From Levilactobacillus angrenensis (GTDB taxonomy: Bacteria; Bacillota; Bacilli; Lactobacillales; Lactobacillaceae), in assembly GCF_003946085.1 (NCBI RefSeq), contig NZ_RHOB01000007.1, positions 82,619-146,618 on the forward strand: 64,000 nucleotides of DNA. The letters are read 5' to 3'. Both the position numbers and the translations under genes were made by a program. The notes below the pieces were generated by a model, which did not search any database, was not told the DNA's origin, and worked only from the letters and a program-made list of their open reading frames with translations. Below are positions 47,906-57,657 of this stretch, one piece after another (positions within the stretch are counted from its first letter, which is position 1; every line of letters begins with the position of its first letter).

Positions 47906-50308
47906 GTGCAAGATAATACATTAAAAACAGACTTAACAGCTTTCTTCCGGGCACATTCGGAACAAAGCTACACAGTAGAAGACATTTCTGACGCACTCCA
48001 TTACCACGGTTCAGCGGCTTTCAAGCTGATCGTGCAGGAGCTAGCGCAATTGGAACGCGACGGGTTGGTTCAAGTGACCGACCACGGCCATTTCCAACTG
48101 GACCCAAGCCAACGGACATTGACCGGGATTTTCCACGGCAATGACAAGGGCTTTGGTTTCGTGGCATATGATGAAAATAAGGTCGAACCGGACGCTTATA
48201 TTGCACCCAACAATACGTTGCGGGCATTGAATGGCGATACCGTTAAGATTGAAATCATTCGCGCGGGCGATCCGCGTAGTGGCAAGGGGCCTGAAGGTAA
48301 GGTCACCGAAATTGTTGAACACCACTACGAACAAGTCGTCGGTGAATTCTTCAAGACTGACGATGACAACGGCTATTTGGGCCAAGTGCGGTTAACCGAC
48401 AAGAAGGTCATGAAGTACAAGTTCTACGTGACCGCTGTCGGCTTGAACCCGACGCCGGGTGAAGTTGTGACCGCGGAAATCACTGAATACCCGAGTGCTG
48501 AGCATCCCGACGCGATGGTGGGGATTGCCAAGCAGGTCATCGGGAGCGTTGATGACCCCGGTATCGATATTTTACAAATCGTGTACCAACACAACATTCC
48601 GTCTGAATTCCCTGAAGAGGTCATGCAGGCCGCTGATGAGATTCCAGATCACGTCTTGCCAGAAGAAATGGCCGGTCGTGAAGACATCACCAACCAAGAC
48701 CTGGTCACCATTGATGGCGAGTCTTCCAAAGACTTGGATGATGCCGTGACGGTTTGGAAATTACCAAATGGCAATTACCACTTAGGGGTCCACATCGCGG
48801 ACGTTTCCCACTACGTCAAGGAAGATTCTATTCTGGACAAGGAAGCTTACAAGCGGGGGACCAGTGTTTACTTGACCGACCGGGTCATTCCAATGTTGCC
48901 ACGGCGCCTGTCCAACGGAATTTGCTCGTTAAACGAGGGCGAATTACGGTTGTGCATGAGCTGTGACATGGAAATCGATGAATCCGGGAACGTGGTTAAG
49001 CACCGGATTCACCCATCCGTAATGCGCTCAAAGGCTCGGATGACCTACACGGCCGTCAACCAAATTTTGGAAGCTCACGACCCAGTCACGATGGACCGTT
49101 ACAAGGAACTCGTGCCAATGTTTGAAGCCATGGGCGAATTGCACAAAATCTTGGTCAAGCACCGGAAGCGGCGGGGGGCCATTGATTTTGACGACCGCGA
49201 AGCTGAAATCATCGTCGACGACAAGGGTCACGCCATTGACGTGAAATTGCGGACTCGTGGTGTGGCAGAACGGCTGATTGAATCCTTCATGTTGGCTGCC
49301 AACGAAACGGTTGCGGAACACTACTTCCGCGCCAAGGTGCCATTCTTATACCGGGTCCACGAAACGCCAGATGGCGACCGGGTCCGGAGCTTCTTCGAAT
49401 TCTTAACGGCCTTCGGAATCAACGTTAAGGGTGACCCGAACCACTTGCGGCCAAAGATGTTACAAGGCATCTTAAAGCAAGTTGCCGGCAAGCCAGAAGA
49501 AGCCATGGTTTCCGTGATGATGTTACGGAGCTTGAAGCAGGCGCGTTACGCTGACCAATCCCTGGGTCACTTCGGGTTGGGCGCGGAATTCTACACCCAC
49601 TTCACGTCACCAATTCGGCGGTACCCAGATACCATGGTGCACCGGATGATCCATTACTACGAAGACCACGGTACCGGTCAGGCAAGCAAGGAAAAGTTTG
49701 CCCCAATCCTGGAAGAAATCGGGGTCCACACGTCCGAAATGGAACGGCGCTCCATCGATGCTGAGCGGGATACCAACGACATGAAGATGGCCGAATACAT
49801 GGCTGATCACGTCGGCGAAGAATTTGACGCCGTAGTTAGTTCCGTCATGAAGTTCGGGATGTTCGTCGAATTGCCGAACACCATCGAAGGGCTGATTCAC
49901 ATCAGTCGGATGAAGGATGACTACTACGAATACGTCGAAAAGTACTTGGCCTTAGTCGGTCGCAACACGCGGCGGACGTACCGAATCGGTCAAGAGATTC
50001 GGGTCAAGGTCGTCCACGTCGACAAGGAACAAAGTGAAATCGACTTTGATTTATTAAATCCAGAAAGTGCCCCAACCAGTGACTTACTGCCACACCGGGA
50101 ACACCGGTCACGTGGGGGCAATTTCCACGGACGGAATAACAATAACCATGGGAACAACAACCATGGTGGGGGTAACCGGAACGGTGGCAATCACCGCAAT
50201 GGGAATCAACGATCAACGAATTCACGCGGCGGCAATAATAGCCAGCACCGGGGGAACAACCACGGTGGTGGACAACACCGCAACAATTCACAAGGTGATC
50301 GGCACTAA
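47906..50308 (+). CDS. rnr: Ribonuclease R with long Asn/Gly/His/Arg-rich tail
   Basis: This 800-aa 3'-5' exoribonuclease degrades structured RNA and takes part in tmRNA-linked decay. Domains: winged helix (1-70), two cold-shock domains (75-225), catalytic RNB (about 255-580, with DGESSKDLDDAVTV and SYTHFTSPIRRYPD-like HFTSPIRRYPD) and S1 (about 640-720). Residues 733-800 form a low-complexity tail of N, G, H and R with RGG motifs, unlike the lysine-rich tail of many RNase Rs. GTG 47906 follows ACGAGGA. smpB is 15 bases downstream, fitting joint action in trans-translation. Confidence 0.96.
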   Translation: MQDNTLKTDLTAFFRAHSEQSYTVEDISDALHYHGSAAFKLIVQELAQLERDGLVQVTDHGHFQLDPSQRTLTGIFHGNDKGFGFVAYDENKVEPDAYIAPNNTLRALNGDTVKIEIIRAGDPRSGKGPEGKVTEIVEHHYEQVVGEFFKTDDDNGYLGQVRLTDKKVMKYKFYVTAVGLNPTPGEVVTAEITEYPSAEHPDAMVGIAKQVIGSVDDPGIDILQIVYQHNIPSEFPEEVMQAADEIPDHVLPEEMAGREDITNQDLVTIDGESSKDLDDAVTVWKLPNGNYHLGVHIADVSHYVKEDSILDKEAYKRGTSVYLTDRVIPMLPRRLSNGICSLNEGELRLCMSCDMEIDESGNVVKHRIHPSVMRSKARMTYTAVNQILEAHDPVTMDRYKELVPMFEAMGELHKILVKHRKRRGAIDFDDREAEIIVDDKGHAIDVKLRTRGVAERLIESFMLAANETVAEHYFRAKVPFLYRVHETPDGDRVRSFFEFLTAFGINVKGDPNHLRPKMLQGILKQVAGKPEEAMVSVMMLRSLKQARYADQSLGHFGLGAEFYTHFTSPIRRYPDTMVHRMIHYYEDHGTGQASKEKFAPILEEIGVHTSEMERRSIDAERDTNDMKMAEYMADHVGEEFDAVVSSVMKFGMFVELPNTIEGLIHISRMKDDYYEYVEKYLALVGRNTRRTYRIGQEIRVKVVHVDKEQSEIDFDLLNPESAPTSDLLPHREHRSRGGNFHGRNNNNHGNNNHGGGNRNGGNHRNGNQRSTNSRGGNNSQHRGNNHGGGQHRNNSQGDRH

Positions 50309-50323
50309 GCGAGGTGACTGAAC

Positions 50324-50797
50324 TTGGCTAAGAAAAAGACCAAGAAAACACCAGATAACGTTTTAGCGCAAAACCGTAAGGCCCGGCATGATTATGCGGT
50401 CACGGATACGATTGAGGCGGGGATCGTCTTGACCGGGACCGAAATCAAGTCATTGCGCGCTCGACGGGTTAACCTGCAAGACGGCTTCGCCCAGGTGCGC
50501 AACAATGAGGCGTGGTTGATGAACGTGCACATCAGTGAATACGTTCAGGGAAACCGGTTCAATCACGATCCCCTGCGGAACCGGAAGCTGCTCTTACACA
50601 AGAAGGAAATTCGGCGCTTAGGTCAGGCCACGATGGATAAAGGGGTCACCCTGATTCCGTTGCGGATGTACCTGAAGCACGGCTTTGCAAAAGTGTTGAT
50701 CGGCGTGGCCCATGGGAAGCGCGAGTATGATAAGCGTGAAACCATCAAGCGGCGAGAACAAGACCGGCAAATTGCGCGGGTCATGAAACGTTACTAG
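50324..50797 (+). CDS. smpB: tmRNA-binding protein SmpB
   Basis: This 157-aa protein delivers tmRNA to stalled ribosomes. Motifs: [32 protein letters not shown] and the C-terminal basic tail [16 protein letters not shown]. The start is TTG 50324 with GAGGTGA upstream. It is the last gene of est-rnr-smpB. The tmRNA gene itself is not in this window. Confidence 0.97.
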   Translation: MAKKKTKKTPDNVLAQNRKARHDYAVTDTIEAGIVLTGTEIKSLRARRVNLQDGFAQVRNNEAWLMNVHISEYVQGNRFNHDPLRNRKLLLHKKEIRRLGQATMDKGVTLIPLRMYLKHGFAKVLIGVAHGKREYDKRETIKRREQDRQIARVMKRY

Positions 50798-50804
50798 TTA
50801 AAAC

Positions 50805-50848
50805 AAAAGGGGATAGCTGAACTTGGTTGGTTCGGCTGTCCTCTTTTA
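50805..50848 (+). terminator. smpB terminator
   Basis: An 18-bp AAAAGGGGATAGCTGAAC/GTTCGGCTGTCCTCTTTT stem-loop ends in the T-rich arm. Confidence 0.85.
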
Positions 50849-50886
50849 CATAAAAATAGGTATTGGTATTTTGGGAGGTTAATAGG

Positions 50887-51630
50887 ATGACAACGACACC
50901 AAAAATTCAGGTGACGGACCTGCACAAGGCATTTGGCGACAACGAGGTGTTAAAAGGCATTGATCTCAGTGTGCAACCCCAAGAAGTTTTGTGTCTGATT
51001 GGGCCGTCTGGTTCTGGGAAGAGTACCTTTTTGCGCTGCTTAAATGGCTTGGAAAAAGTGACTAGCGGTGAGGTGCTGGTGGAAGGCCAACGGGTTGGTG
51101 ACCCCAAGGTCGATTTGAACCGGATTCGGGAAAACATCGGCATGGTCTTTCAACATTTCAATCTCTTTCCCCATCTCTCCGTGCTCCAAAACGTCACGCT
51201 GGGCCCCGTGCAGTTGAAGGGCTTGAGCAAGGCAGACGCCAAGGTGCGGGCCGAAAAATTGCTTACGCAGGTGGGCTTAGCGGATAAGGCCAACGCGATG
51301 CCACACGCCTTGTCCGGTGGCCAGCAACAACGGGTGGCCATTGCCCGGGCGTTGGCCATGGAACCGGAGATCATGTTGTTTGACGAACCCACGTCGGCAT
51401 TGGATCCGGAAATGGTCGGGGATGTCTTGCAAGTCATGCAGGACCTAGCCGAAGGGGGGATGACGATGGTCGTCGTGACCCACGAAATGGGTTTTGCCAA
51501 GAACGTGGCCGACCGAGTCGCCTTCATGGACGATGGCATCATCCAAGAGGCCGGGACCCCCAGTGAAGTATTCGACCATCCGCAAAATCCGCGGACCCAA
51601 GAATTTTTGAATAAAGTGTTGAACGTGTAG
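50887..51630 (+). CDS. Polar amino-acid ABC transporter ATPase (GlnQ type), orphan
   Basis: This 247-aa ATPase starts at ATG 50887 (GGGAGG upstream). Motifs: [61 protein letters not shown] and [15 protein letters not shown] are typical of glutamine/polar amino-acid importers. No permease or binding-protein gene is next to it, and a terminator follows, so its membrane partner must be encoded elsewhere. Confidence 0.9.
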   Translation: MTTTPKIQVTDLHKAFGDNEVLKGIDLSVQPQEVLCLIGPSGSGKSTFLRCLNGLEKVTSGEVLVEGQRVGDPKVDLNRIRENIGMVFQHFNLFPHLSVLQNVTLGPVQLKGLSKADAKVRAEKLLTQVGLADKANAMPHALSGGQQQRVAIARALAMEPEIMLFDEPTSALDPEMVGDVLQVMQDLAEGGMTMVVVTHEMGFAKNVADRVAFMDDGIIQEAGTPSEVFDHPQNPRTQEFLNKVLNV

Positions 51631-51666
51631 AACACTTGCTGCAGGTAAGTGAATCTGTGGTATGGG

Positions 51667-51701
51667 CACGTCTGGGATAATAATTCCGGGCGTGTTTTTT
51701 T
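51667..51701 (+). terminator. Terminator of the orphan ABC ATPase gene
   Basis: A CACGTCTGGGA/TTCCGGGCGTG stem is followed by TTTTTTT. Confidence 0.85.
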
Positions 51702-51800
51702 AGTTAACCGGAAAAACCGGTAAACGTACTGGTGGCGGGGATGCTGGCTACTAGTCGGCCTCAATATTATCACTTGATAAAAATTGTGAGTAAAAGTAGT

Positions 51801-52002
51801 TGGAATTGTTAATGAATCGTGCTACTATGTGATAGGTGAATATGGTAACTAGTATACAGATTAACTTTTATCAATTGAGATAGCTGACAGTTGTCAAATT
51901 GATGCGTGATTTGGGACTAGTACTGGCAGAATAGAAGACGGTTGCCGGACATTGACTAGGTCGACGCCGCTGCGAACATCCACTTTTTTTAAAGCGCTTA
52001 CT
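51801..52002 (+). promoter_or_regulatory. Promoter and cre-like site before the BspA-like surface gene
   Basis: TTGGAA (51801-51806) and TACTAT (51824-51829) are 17 bases apart. TTAAAGCGCTTACT (51989-52002) resembles a cre with two mismatches and would sit in a ~220-nt leader. The remaining 51702-52054 sequence is AT-rich with no other gene. Confidence 0.5.
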
Positions 52003-52054
52003 GTCACGGTGAGACGCTGCAAGGTAAATCGCTACACGTTGAGGGGGGCTAACT

Positions 52055-53800
52055 ATGAAATGGCAAGCAGCAACACTACTTTTAGGTTTAACAATTGGGA
52101 TGGGACAACCAGTCAGTCAGGTGATCACGCCGCACCAACCGGCTGTCATCACCGCCAGAGCAGCAACGACCGATGAGATTCAGTACCAAGGCGACTATGG
52201 CAGCGTTCACTGGTATTTGACGACGGCGGGGGACCTGCATTTAGGGGCAGGGACTTTGGCAGAGACACCGGTGAATACCAATAATATTGGGCAGTTCAAT
52301 ACCCAAATTGCGTTGCAACAAGAGACTAGTCCTACTGAGACGGAGATCAAAGCAGCTGGAAAGTTAGTCAAGCGGGTGATTCTAGATGGGACAGTGAAGA
52401 CCGTGGCCAATGCTGGTGCTCTCTTTAGTCAGATGCCGAATGTCCAAGAATTTGTAAACTTGAATCAGCTGAATACTTCCGCGGCGACGGATATGCACAG
52501 TATGTTTTATCAGGATAGTGCAGTGACCAGCCTGGATGTCTCTCACTTTGATACGAGTCATGTAACGCAAATGTTTGGGATGTTCGGTGAAGCGTCATCA
52601 TTAGCAAATCTGGACGTATCTAATTTTAATACAGATAATGTTGACAGCGCTAACACGATGTTTGCGGGAACAAAAAGTTTAAATGAAATTAATTTTGAAA
52701 ATGGAACGTTTAGCAAACTAAGTAGCACGATGTATATGTTTGGTCGCTCTGGCGTTTCAGTAATCAATTTGAGGAGTGTTGCCTCGACGGCGAAATTGAG
52801 TGCTGATATTTTTAATTATTCAAACAATATTCAACAAATTACCTTCGGACCTCAAGCTAATTTTGCGTCTAGTTCAAATTTAAATGCTGCCCAGGAAATT
52901 CCAGGCGAATTCACCGGCTTATGGCAAGCAGTCGGTTCGGGAACTCGCCAGAATCCATTAGGCCAGGAGTTCACGACAGGTAAGGCCATCACTGACTTAT
53001 ACAATGGCAAAGACAATCCAACCGGCGTCGAGACCTATGTTTGGCAACCAGTTAATCGGGTTATTGAACCGATCATACCACCAGTAACACCGCCGGCGGT
53101 CAGTCAAGCACAACCAGTGACGGTCCGTTATCTGGATGAACAGGGCAAGCAACTGGCCAATGACCAGGTCCTGACCGGTGAGTTGGGCGCCAGCTATCAA
53201 GCTGACCAGTTGTCCTTTGCGGGCTACCGGTTAAGCAAGACGGACGGCCAGACCAGCGGGACCTTTACCGACCAAGCCCAGACGGTGACCTTCCATTATC
53301 AACGGAGCCTCCAATCCGGTGGGGATGCGGCCGGCATTGCGCCGATGGCCAGCGTGGTTTACGCCACCAAAAAGATTGGTCTGTACGCCGGCAAGAACTT
53401 TAGCAAGAAGACCGTTAAACACTGGTACAGCAAGCAAAAGCGCACCAAGCGACCGATGTTTGTGGTCACGGGAATCAGTGAATCTAAGCAAGGCAATTTA
53501 CGCTACAAGGTCCGTGACGTGAACCATCAGTCGAAGACAGCGGGTAAGACCGGGTATATCACGGCCAAGGCCAGCTACGTTGCCCCCGTCTACTACGCCA
53601 AGAAGCAAGCCAAGATCAAGGTGTTGGCAACGGGCCTCAACGGCTATCGACAAAAAGCGCTGAAGACCAAGGTCAAGCACTATCGCAAGGGCCAAGTCCT
53701 CAAGGTCAAGAAAATCGTGGCTTACAACAAGACTACACGGTTCCAGTTGACCAACGGCCAGTACGTTTCTGCTAATAAGAAATTAGTCATTGTACCCTAA
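52055..53800 (+). CDS. BspA-type leucine-rich repeat surface protein with MucBP and DUF5776 domains
   Basis: This 581-aa secreted protein has a signal peptide (MKWQAATLLLGLTIGMG..., cleavage near ITARA-AT, about residue 35). Residues 105-270 are DUF285/BspA-type repeats (DMHSMFYQDSAVTSLDVSHF, MFGMFGEASSLANLDVSNF). A MucBP domain follows at about 347-410 (VTVRYLDEQGKQLAND). Residues 430-581 are a basic, tyrosine-rich DUF5776-like region (KKIGLYAGKNFSKKTVKHWY) thought to bind the wall without sortase. There is no LPxTG. The section near 52600-52880 is clearly AT-rich compared with the GC-rich ends, suggesting a mosaic gene. A role in adhesion is inferred. Confidence 0.85.
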   Translation: MKWQAATLLLGLTIGMGQPVSQVITPHQPAVITARAATTDEIQYQGDYGSVHWYLTTAGDLHLGAGTLAETPVNTNNIGQFNTQIALQQETSPTETEIKAAGKLVKRVILDGTVKTVANAGALFSQMPNVQEFVNLNQLNTSAATDMHSMFYQDSAVTSLDVSHFDTSHVTQMFGMFGEASSLANLDVSNFNTDNVDSANTMFAGTKSLNEINFENGTFSKLSSTMYMFGRSGVSVINLRSVASTAKLSADIFNYSNNIQQITFGPQANFASSSNLNAAQEIPGEFTGLWQAVGSGTRQNPLGQEFTTGKAITDLYNGKDNPTGVETYVWQPVNRVIEPIIPPVTPPAVSQAQPVTVRYLDEQGKQLANDQVLTGELGASYQADQLSFAGYRLSKTDGQTSGTFTDQAQTVTFHYQRSLQSGGDAAGIAPMASVVYATKKIGLYAGKNFSKKTVKHWYSKQKRTKRPMFVVTGISESKQGNLRYKVRDVNHQSKTAGKTGYITAKASYVAPVYYAKKQAKIKVLATGLNGYRQKALKTKVKHYRKGQVLKVKKIVAYNKTTRFQLTNGQYVSANKKLVIVP

Positions 53801-53816
53801 AGCCTGTGTCAATTAA

Positions 53817-53862
53817 AAATAGCCAACCAGCTAGACGTTAGGTCTGGTTGGTTGGCTATTTG
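53817..53862. terminator. Bidirectional terminator between the surface gene and the LURP-one gene
   Basis: An AAATAGCCAACCAG / CTGGTTGGTTGGCTATTT stem lies between two converging genes, with AT-rich ends on both sides. Confidence 0.8.
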
Positions 53863-53873
53863 TTTGCCACAAG

Positions 53874-54431
53874 TTAATCCGATTTATCCTTAGTCCGAAA
53901 CTGGGCCACGTTACCGGCCGCGGGCGCCCAAACGTGATTATGCAAGGGATTAAAGGCCTTGGATTGGTGCTTGGCCCAACGGTCGAGAATGGCGGCGAGG
54001 CAAATGACCAACGCTTCATGATCCGGCTGATCAATGGCTAAAGCAGTGGTGCCGCCGCCCGATTGACTGACTTGATCGATGGTCGCAATCAGGTCGCGGC
54101 CGTGGTAAATTTTAAAATGCCCGCTGTTCAGGTTGCCCATGATGATCCAGTTTAACCCCCGGACGAACAGGACTTCGCGAATCACGCCGAAGGTCTTGGC
54201 GACGCGGCCGACCGTTTGCCGGTGATAGATCAGGCGAAAGCGGGGGAGGAGGCCCAATGATTCTTGTTTGACTTCAGCCTCGAGTGCCCCCGCAATCGTG
54301 TAGACCGACAATACGTCGGCGCGCAGTCCCCATTTACCAACTAACAGATAGCGTGATTGGTTATTCGTATCCCGAATCACGGTCGTGGCCTTCGCCGATA
54401 GCGCGGCCTGGTTTAGATACAGTGTACGCAT
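53874..54431 (-). CDS. LURP-one-related/YxjI-family protein
   Basis: This 185-aa protein starts at ATG 54431 (plus coordinate), preceded on the minus strand by AGGAGGG; the longer frame from 54461 has no site. The sequence (TLYLNQAALSAKATTVIRDT, SRYLLVGKWGLRADVLSVYT, LGLLPRFRLIYHRQTVGRV) fits the tubby-like LOR/YxjI fold. The biochemical function is unknown; relatives of the fold bind membrane lipids. It is a single-gene unit divergent from ung. Confidence 0.75.
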   Translation of the reverse strand: MRTLYLNQAALSAKATTVIRDTNNQSRYLLVGKWGLRADVLSVYTIAGALEAEVKQESLGLLPRFRLIYHRQTVGRVAKTFGVIREVLFVRGLNWIIMGNLNSGHFKIYHGRDLIATIDQVSQSGGGTTALAIDQPDHEALVICLAAILDRWAKHQSKAFNPLHNHVWAPAAGNVAQFRTKDKSD

Positions 54432-54557
54432 GGGGACCCTCCTTTTTAGTCTGATCGACAAATCTTATTAGCTCCATTCTAACATGTTTCACAAGAAGCT
54501 GTTCGATAATATCATTTAGCCAAGCATTATGATAGAATAAAAGGCGAGGTGTTGGGA

Positions 54558-55277
54558 ATGAAACCGTTTATTCATAATGACTGGTGGCCGGTGCTCGAGC
54601 CCGAATTTGAGCAAACTTATTATCAACAGTTGCGCCAATTTCTGGTGGAAGAGTATCAGCACTACCGCATCGACCCGGACATGTATCATATTTTTACCGC
54701 GTTCGAGTGGACGCCGTTTAGCCAGGTCAAGGTGGTTATCTTGGGTCAAGACCCGTACCACAATCCTGGCCAGGCACACGGCTGTAGCTTCTCGGTTTTA
54801 CCGGGGACACCGATTCCGCCATCATTACAGAACATTTATAAGGAACTCGAAAGCGACCTGGGCATCAAGCCCGTCCATCATGGTTATTTAGAAAGCTGGG
54901 CCAAGCAGGGTGTCTTACTACTGAACTCCGTGTTAACCGTGCGTGACGGCAAGGCCTTCTCCCATCAAGGGAAGGGCTGGGAACGCCTGACTGACGCGGC
55001 CATTGCCAAATTATCGGCACGGCCAGAACCGGTGGTGTTTATCCTGTGGGGTAGCGCCGCCCGGTCGAAAATCAGTTTGATCGATACGCAAACCAATATC
55101 GTTCTACAGGCGCCTCATCCAAGTCCGTTGTCCGCTTACCGCGGCTTCTTTGGGTCCAAACCATTTTCCAAAACCAACATCGCACTGACATCATTGGGTG
55201 AAACGCCCATCGACTGGCAGCTCCCAGAGCACGTTTCCGTCGACGAAGGGCCGCACTCAGCATCTAACCAAGCATAG
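54558..55277 (+). CDS. ung: Uracil-DNA glycosylase, family 1
   Basis: This 239-aa base-excision repair enzyme removes uracil from DNA. Catalytic motif [13 protein letters not shown] (general-base Asp), [15 protein letters not shown], and [13 protein letters not shown] (His) are intact. ATG 54558 is used; the frame can be extended by three codons to GTG 54549, which would overlap the ribosome site (GGCGAGG). pta follows after 47 bases. Confidence 0.97.
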   Translation: MKPFIHNDWWPVLEPEFEQTYYQQLRQFLVEEYQHYRIDPDMYHIFTAFEWTPFSQVKVVILGQDPYHNPGQAHGCSFSVLPGTPIPPSLQNIYKELESDLGIKPVHHGYLESWAKQGVLLLNSVLTVRDGKAFSHQGKGWERLTDAAIAKLSARPEPVVFILWGSAARSKISLIDTQTNIVLQAPHPSPLSAYRGFFGSKPFSKTNIALTSLGETPIDWQLPEHVSVDEGPHSASNQA

Positions 55278-55324
55278 GTTGAAAGAGAATTGATTCGTGG
55301 GATATTTTATGGAGGTCATTATCT

Positions 55325-56299
55325 ATGGAACTTTTTGATAGTCTTAAGCAAAAAATCAATGGACAAAACAAAACCATCGTTTTCCCTGAAGGAGAAGATG
55401 CTCGGGTCTTAGGCGCCGCTAGTCGGTTAGCCGCTGACGGTTTGATCAAGTCCGTGGTGCTGGGTAAGCAAAGCGAAATTGAAGCCACTGCCAAGGACAA
55501 CAACATTGACCTGAGCCCAGTGACCTTACTGGACCCTGAAGCCATTCCAGCTGACCAACACAAGGCCATGTTAGACGCCTTGGTCGCTCGGCGGAAGGGG
55601 AAGAATACCCCAGAACAAGCTGCTGAAATGTTAAAGGACCCGAACTACATCGGGACTATGATGGTCTACATGGACCAAGCAGACGGCATGGTTTCTGGTG
55701 CCGTTCACGCAACTGGTGATACGGTGCGGCCAGCTTTGCAAATCATTAAGACTAAGGAAGGCGTTCACCGGATCAGTGGGGCCTTCATCATGCAAAAGGG
55801 CGACCAACGCTTCGTCTTTGCTGATTGCGCAATCAACATTGAATTGGACGCACCCGGCATGGCTGAAGTGGCCATCGAAAGTGCCCACACGGCCAAAGTC
55901 TTTGACATTGACCCGAAGGTTGCTTTGTTAAGCTTCTCCACCAAGGGCTCTGCCAAGGGGGACATGGTCACCAAGGTTCAAGAAGCCACGAAGATTGCTC
56001 ACGAAACGGCGCCTGATTTGCCATTAGATGGTGAATTACAATTTGATGCCGCCTTCGTCCCAAGTGTTGGTGCCCAAAAAGCGCCAGACTCCAAGGTTGC
56101 CGGACATGCTAACGTCTTTGTCTTCCCAGAATTACAATCCGGGAACATTGGCTACAAGATTGCGCAACGCTTTGGCGGCTTCGAAGCCATCGGCCCAATC
56201 CTGCAAGGCCTGAACAAGCCAGTTTCTGACTTGTCTCGTGGTTGCAACGAAGAAGACGTTTACAAGGTTGCCATCATTACTGCAGCCCAGTCACTCTAA
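55325..56299 (+). CDS. pta: Phosphate acetyltransferase
   Basis: This 324-aa enzyme interconverts acetyl-CoA and acetyl phosphate. Motifs: FPEGEDARVLGAASRLA, MDQADGMVSGAVHATGDTVRPALQI and GPILQGLNKPVSDLSRGCNEEDVYK. GGAGG precedes ATG 55325. In heterofermentative lactobacilli it acts after phosphoketolase. It follows ung, as in several lactobacilli, and ends with a hairpin. Confidence 0.97.
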   Translation: MELFDSLKQKINGQNKTIVFPEGEDARVLGAASRLAADGLIKSVVLGKQSEIEATAKDNNIDLSPVTLLDPEAIPADQHKAMLDALVARRKGKNTPEQAAEMLKDPNYIGTMMVYMDQADGMVSGAVHATGDTVRPALQIIKTKEGVHRISGAFIMQKGDQRFVFADCAINIELDAPGMAEVAIESAHTAKVFDIDPKVALLSFSTKGSAKGDMVTKVQEATKIAHETAPDLPLDGELQFDAAFVPSVGAQKAPDSKVAGHANVFVFPELQSGNIGYKIAQRFGGFEAIGPILQGLNKPVSDLSRGCNEEDVYKVAIITAAQSL

Positions 56300-56339
56300 G
56301 GTTCATTTACCGGACACAAATGAATTGCTAAAATAAAAG

Positions 56340-56378
56340 ATACCCGGATTGCTATTTATCAGCAGTCCGGGTATTATT
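56340..56378 (+). terminator. pta terminator
   Basis: A perfect ATACCCGGATTGCT/AGCAGTCCGGGTAT stem (one wobble pair) with an interrupted T tract (TATTATTTAT). Confidence 0.75.
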
Positions 56379-56389
56379 TATCCTGTTAG

Positions 56390-56508
56390 GAAAATTGGCA
56401 TCACGCAACTCATGGCATAAAGATTAGTCGTTTACAGCTTCGTGGTGTGTACTGGTCGCCTACCGTCCGCCAAATATGGGTTGGAACGTGTGCCAACAAG
56501 CAACTGGA
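56390..56508 (+). repeat. Partial repeat copy: 5' module joined to the AACGTGT module
   Basis: TTGGCATCACGCAACTCATGGCATAAAGATTAGTCG matches 33597-33632, and the match continues through CCGTCCGCCAAATATGGGTTGG. It then jumps to AACGTGTGCCAACAAGCAACTGG (56485-56507), the same alternative end as at 14097-14116. The break point differs slightly from the copy at 13974. Confidence 0.78.
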
Positions 56509-56586
56509 TTAATCAATGTTCATCAAAATTGTTTACAATTAACTTAAAAGGCATCACAGAAATTTGTTAAAAAGGGGAAAGCAAGT

Positions 56587-57060
56587 ATGTTTGAAACGAC
56601 CGTAACGAGTCCAGAACAAACCATGGCGCTAGGCCAAGCATTGGCGCCCGCATTACAACCGCGCGACGTGATTTTGCTTGACGGTGATTTGGGAGCTGGC
56701 AAGACCACCTTTACCAAGGGACTGGCCCTCGGTTTGGGCATCAAGCGCAACGTGAAGAGCCCGACCTTTACGATTATTCGGGAATACCAGAGTGGGCGGA
56801 TTCCGCTGTACCACATGGACGTTTATCGGCTGGAAGACGGCAGTGGCGATGAGCTGGGCCTCGATGAGTACTTCAACGGGGATGGCGTGAACGTTATCGA
56901 ATGGTCGCAGTTTATTGCCGATGAATTACCCGCACAGTATCTGCGGATCGTCTTTAAACGAGACGATGCGGCCGGGGAAAATCAGCGGAAATTGACGTTC
57001 GAACCCGTCGGCGCCCGTTTTGAAAAATTAGTGCAACAGTTGGAGGACAGCCAAAAATGA
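56587..57060 (+). CDS. tsaE: tRNA threonylcarbamoyladenosine biosynthesis ATPase TsaE
   Basis: This 157-aa P-loop ATPase (Walker [35 protein letters not shown]) works with TsaB and TsaD to install t6A37 on ANN-decoding tRNAs. AAAGGGG precedes ATG 56587. The next gene starts inside its stop (ATGA), so the two are coupled. Confidence 0.95.
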   Translation: MFETTVTSPEQTMALGQALAPALQPRDVILLDGDLGAGKTTFTKGLALGLGIKRNVKSPTFTIIREYQSGRIPLYHMDVYRLEDGSGDELGLDEYFNGDGVNVIEWSQFIADELPAQYLRIVFKRDDAAGENQRKLTFEPVGARFEKLVQQLEDSQK

Positions 57061-57575
57061 GTGAAGAAGTCGCAATTCGCTTACCCAATCCCGCCGATGC
57101 CCAGCAATTGTTGGCGTTACTCGACCGGCTGCAGCAAGAGAGCGATACGTTTACCCTGGCTGACGCTGATGACCCCATCAGTCCGGCCCAAGAGGCTGAT
57201 CAGCTGACGCAAATCACTCAAAGTCCGCGGCACCTGTTACTGGTGGCGAGCTTGGGGACTGAACTGTTAGGGGTTTGTTCCATTTCGCCAACGCCTCAGG
57301 GCAATGTCGGTGAATTGGGGATTGCCGTGGAGAAAAAATATTGGCACATGGGCATTGGCACGGCCTTGGTCGACGAGGCGCTTTACTGGGCGGACACGGC
57401 CAGCGCGCTGCAAGCCATCGGTCTCATCGTGCAGACCCGCAACGTGGCGGCGATGAAGCTGTACCAGAAGCTAGGTTTCACCCGAACTGCGACGCCGCCC
57501 AAGCTGGTTACCGATGATGACGGTGAACAGGTCACGGCGGTCGAGATGGTCTACCAAATTGCAGAACAGAAGTGA
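57057..57575 (+). CDS. GNAT-family N-acetyltransferase
   Basis: This 172-aa protein shows the GNAT core: ELLGVCSISPTPQGNVGELG, acetyl-CoA loop VEKKYWHMGIGTALVDEAL (Q/RxxGxG/A type) and NVAAMKLYQKLGFTRTATPP. Because of the neighbouring tsaE one might think of RimI, but the sequence is closer to general-purpose GNAT proteins. The substrate is unknown. It starts within the tsaE stop and ends just before a terminator. Confidence 0.85.
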   Translation: MSEEVAIRLPNPADAQQLLALLDRLQQESDTFTLADADDPISPAQEADQLTQITQSPRHLLLVASLGTELLGVCSISPTPQGNVGELGIAVEKKYWHMGIGTALVDEALYWADTASALQAIGLIVQTRNVAAMKLYQKLGFTRTATPPKLVTDDDGEQVTAVEMVYQIAEQK

Positions 57576-57600
57576 GCTCGGTGAGGACCGGGCTTTTTTT
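57575..57600 (+). terminator. tsaE operon terminator
   Basis: An AGCTCGGT/ACCGGGCT stem (one wobble) with TTTTTTT. It begins at the GNAT stop codon. Confidence 0.88.
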
Positions 57601-57657
57601 GCAGTCGTGAAAGCGGTATCCTTAATTTAAAGCGATTCGCTTTGAGGAGGATACGAA

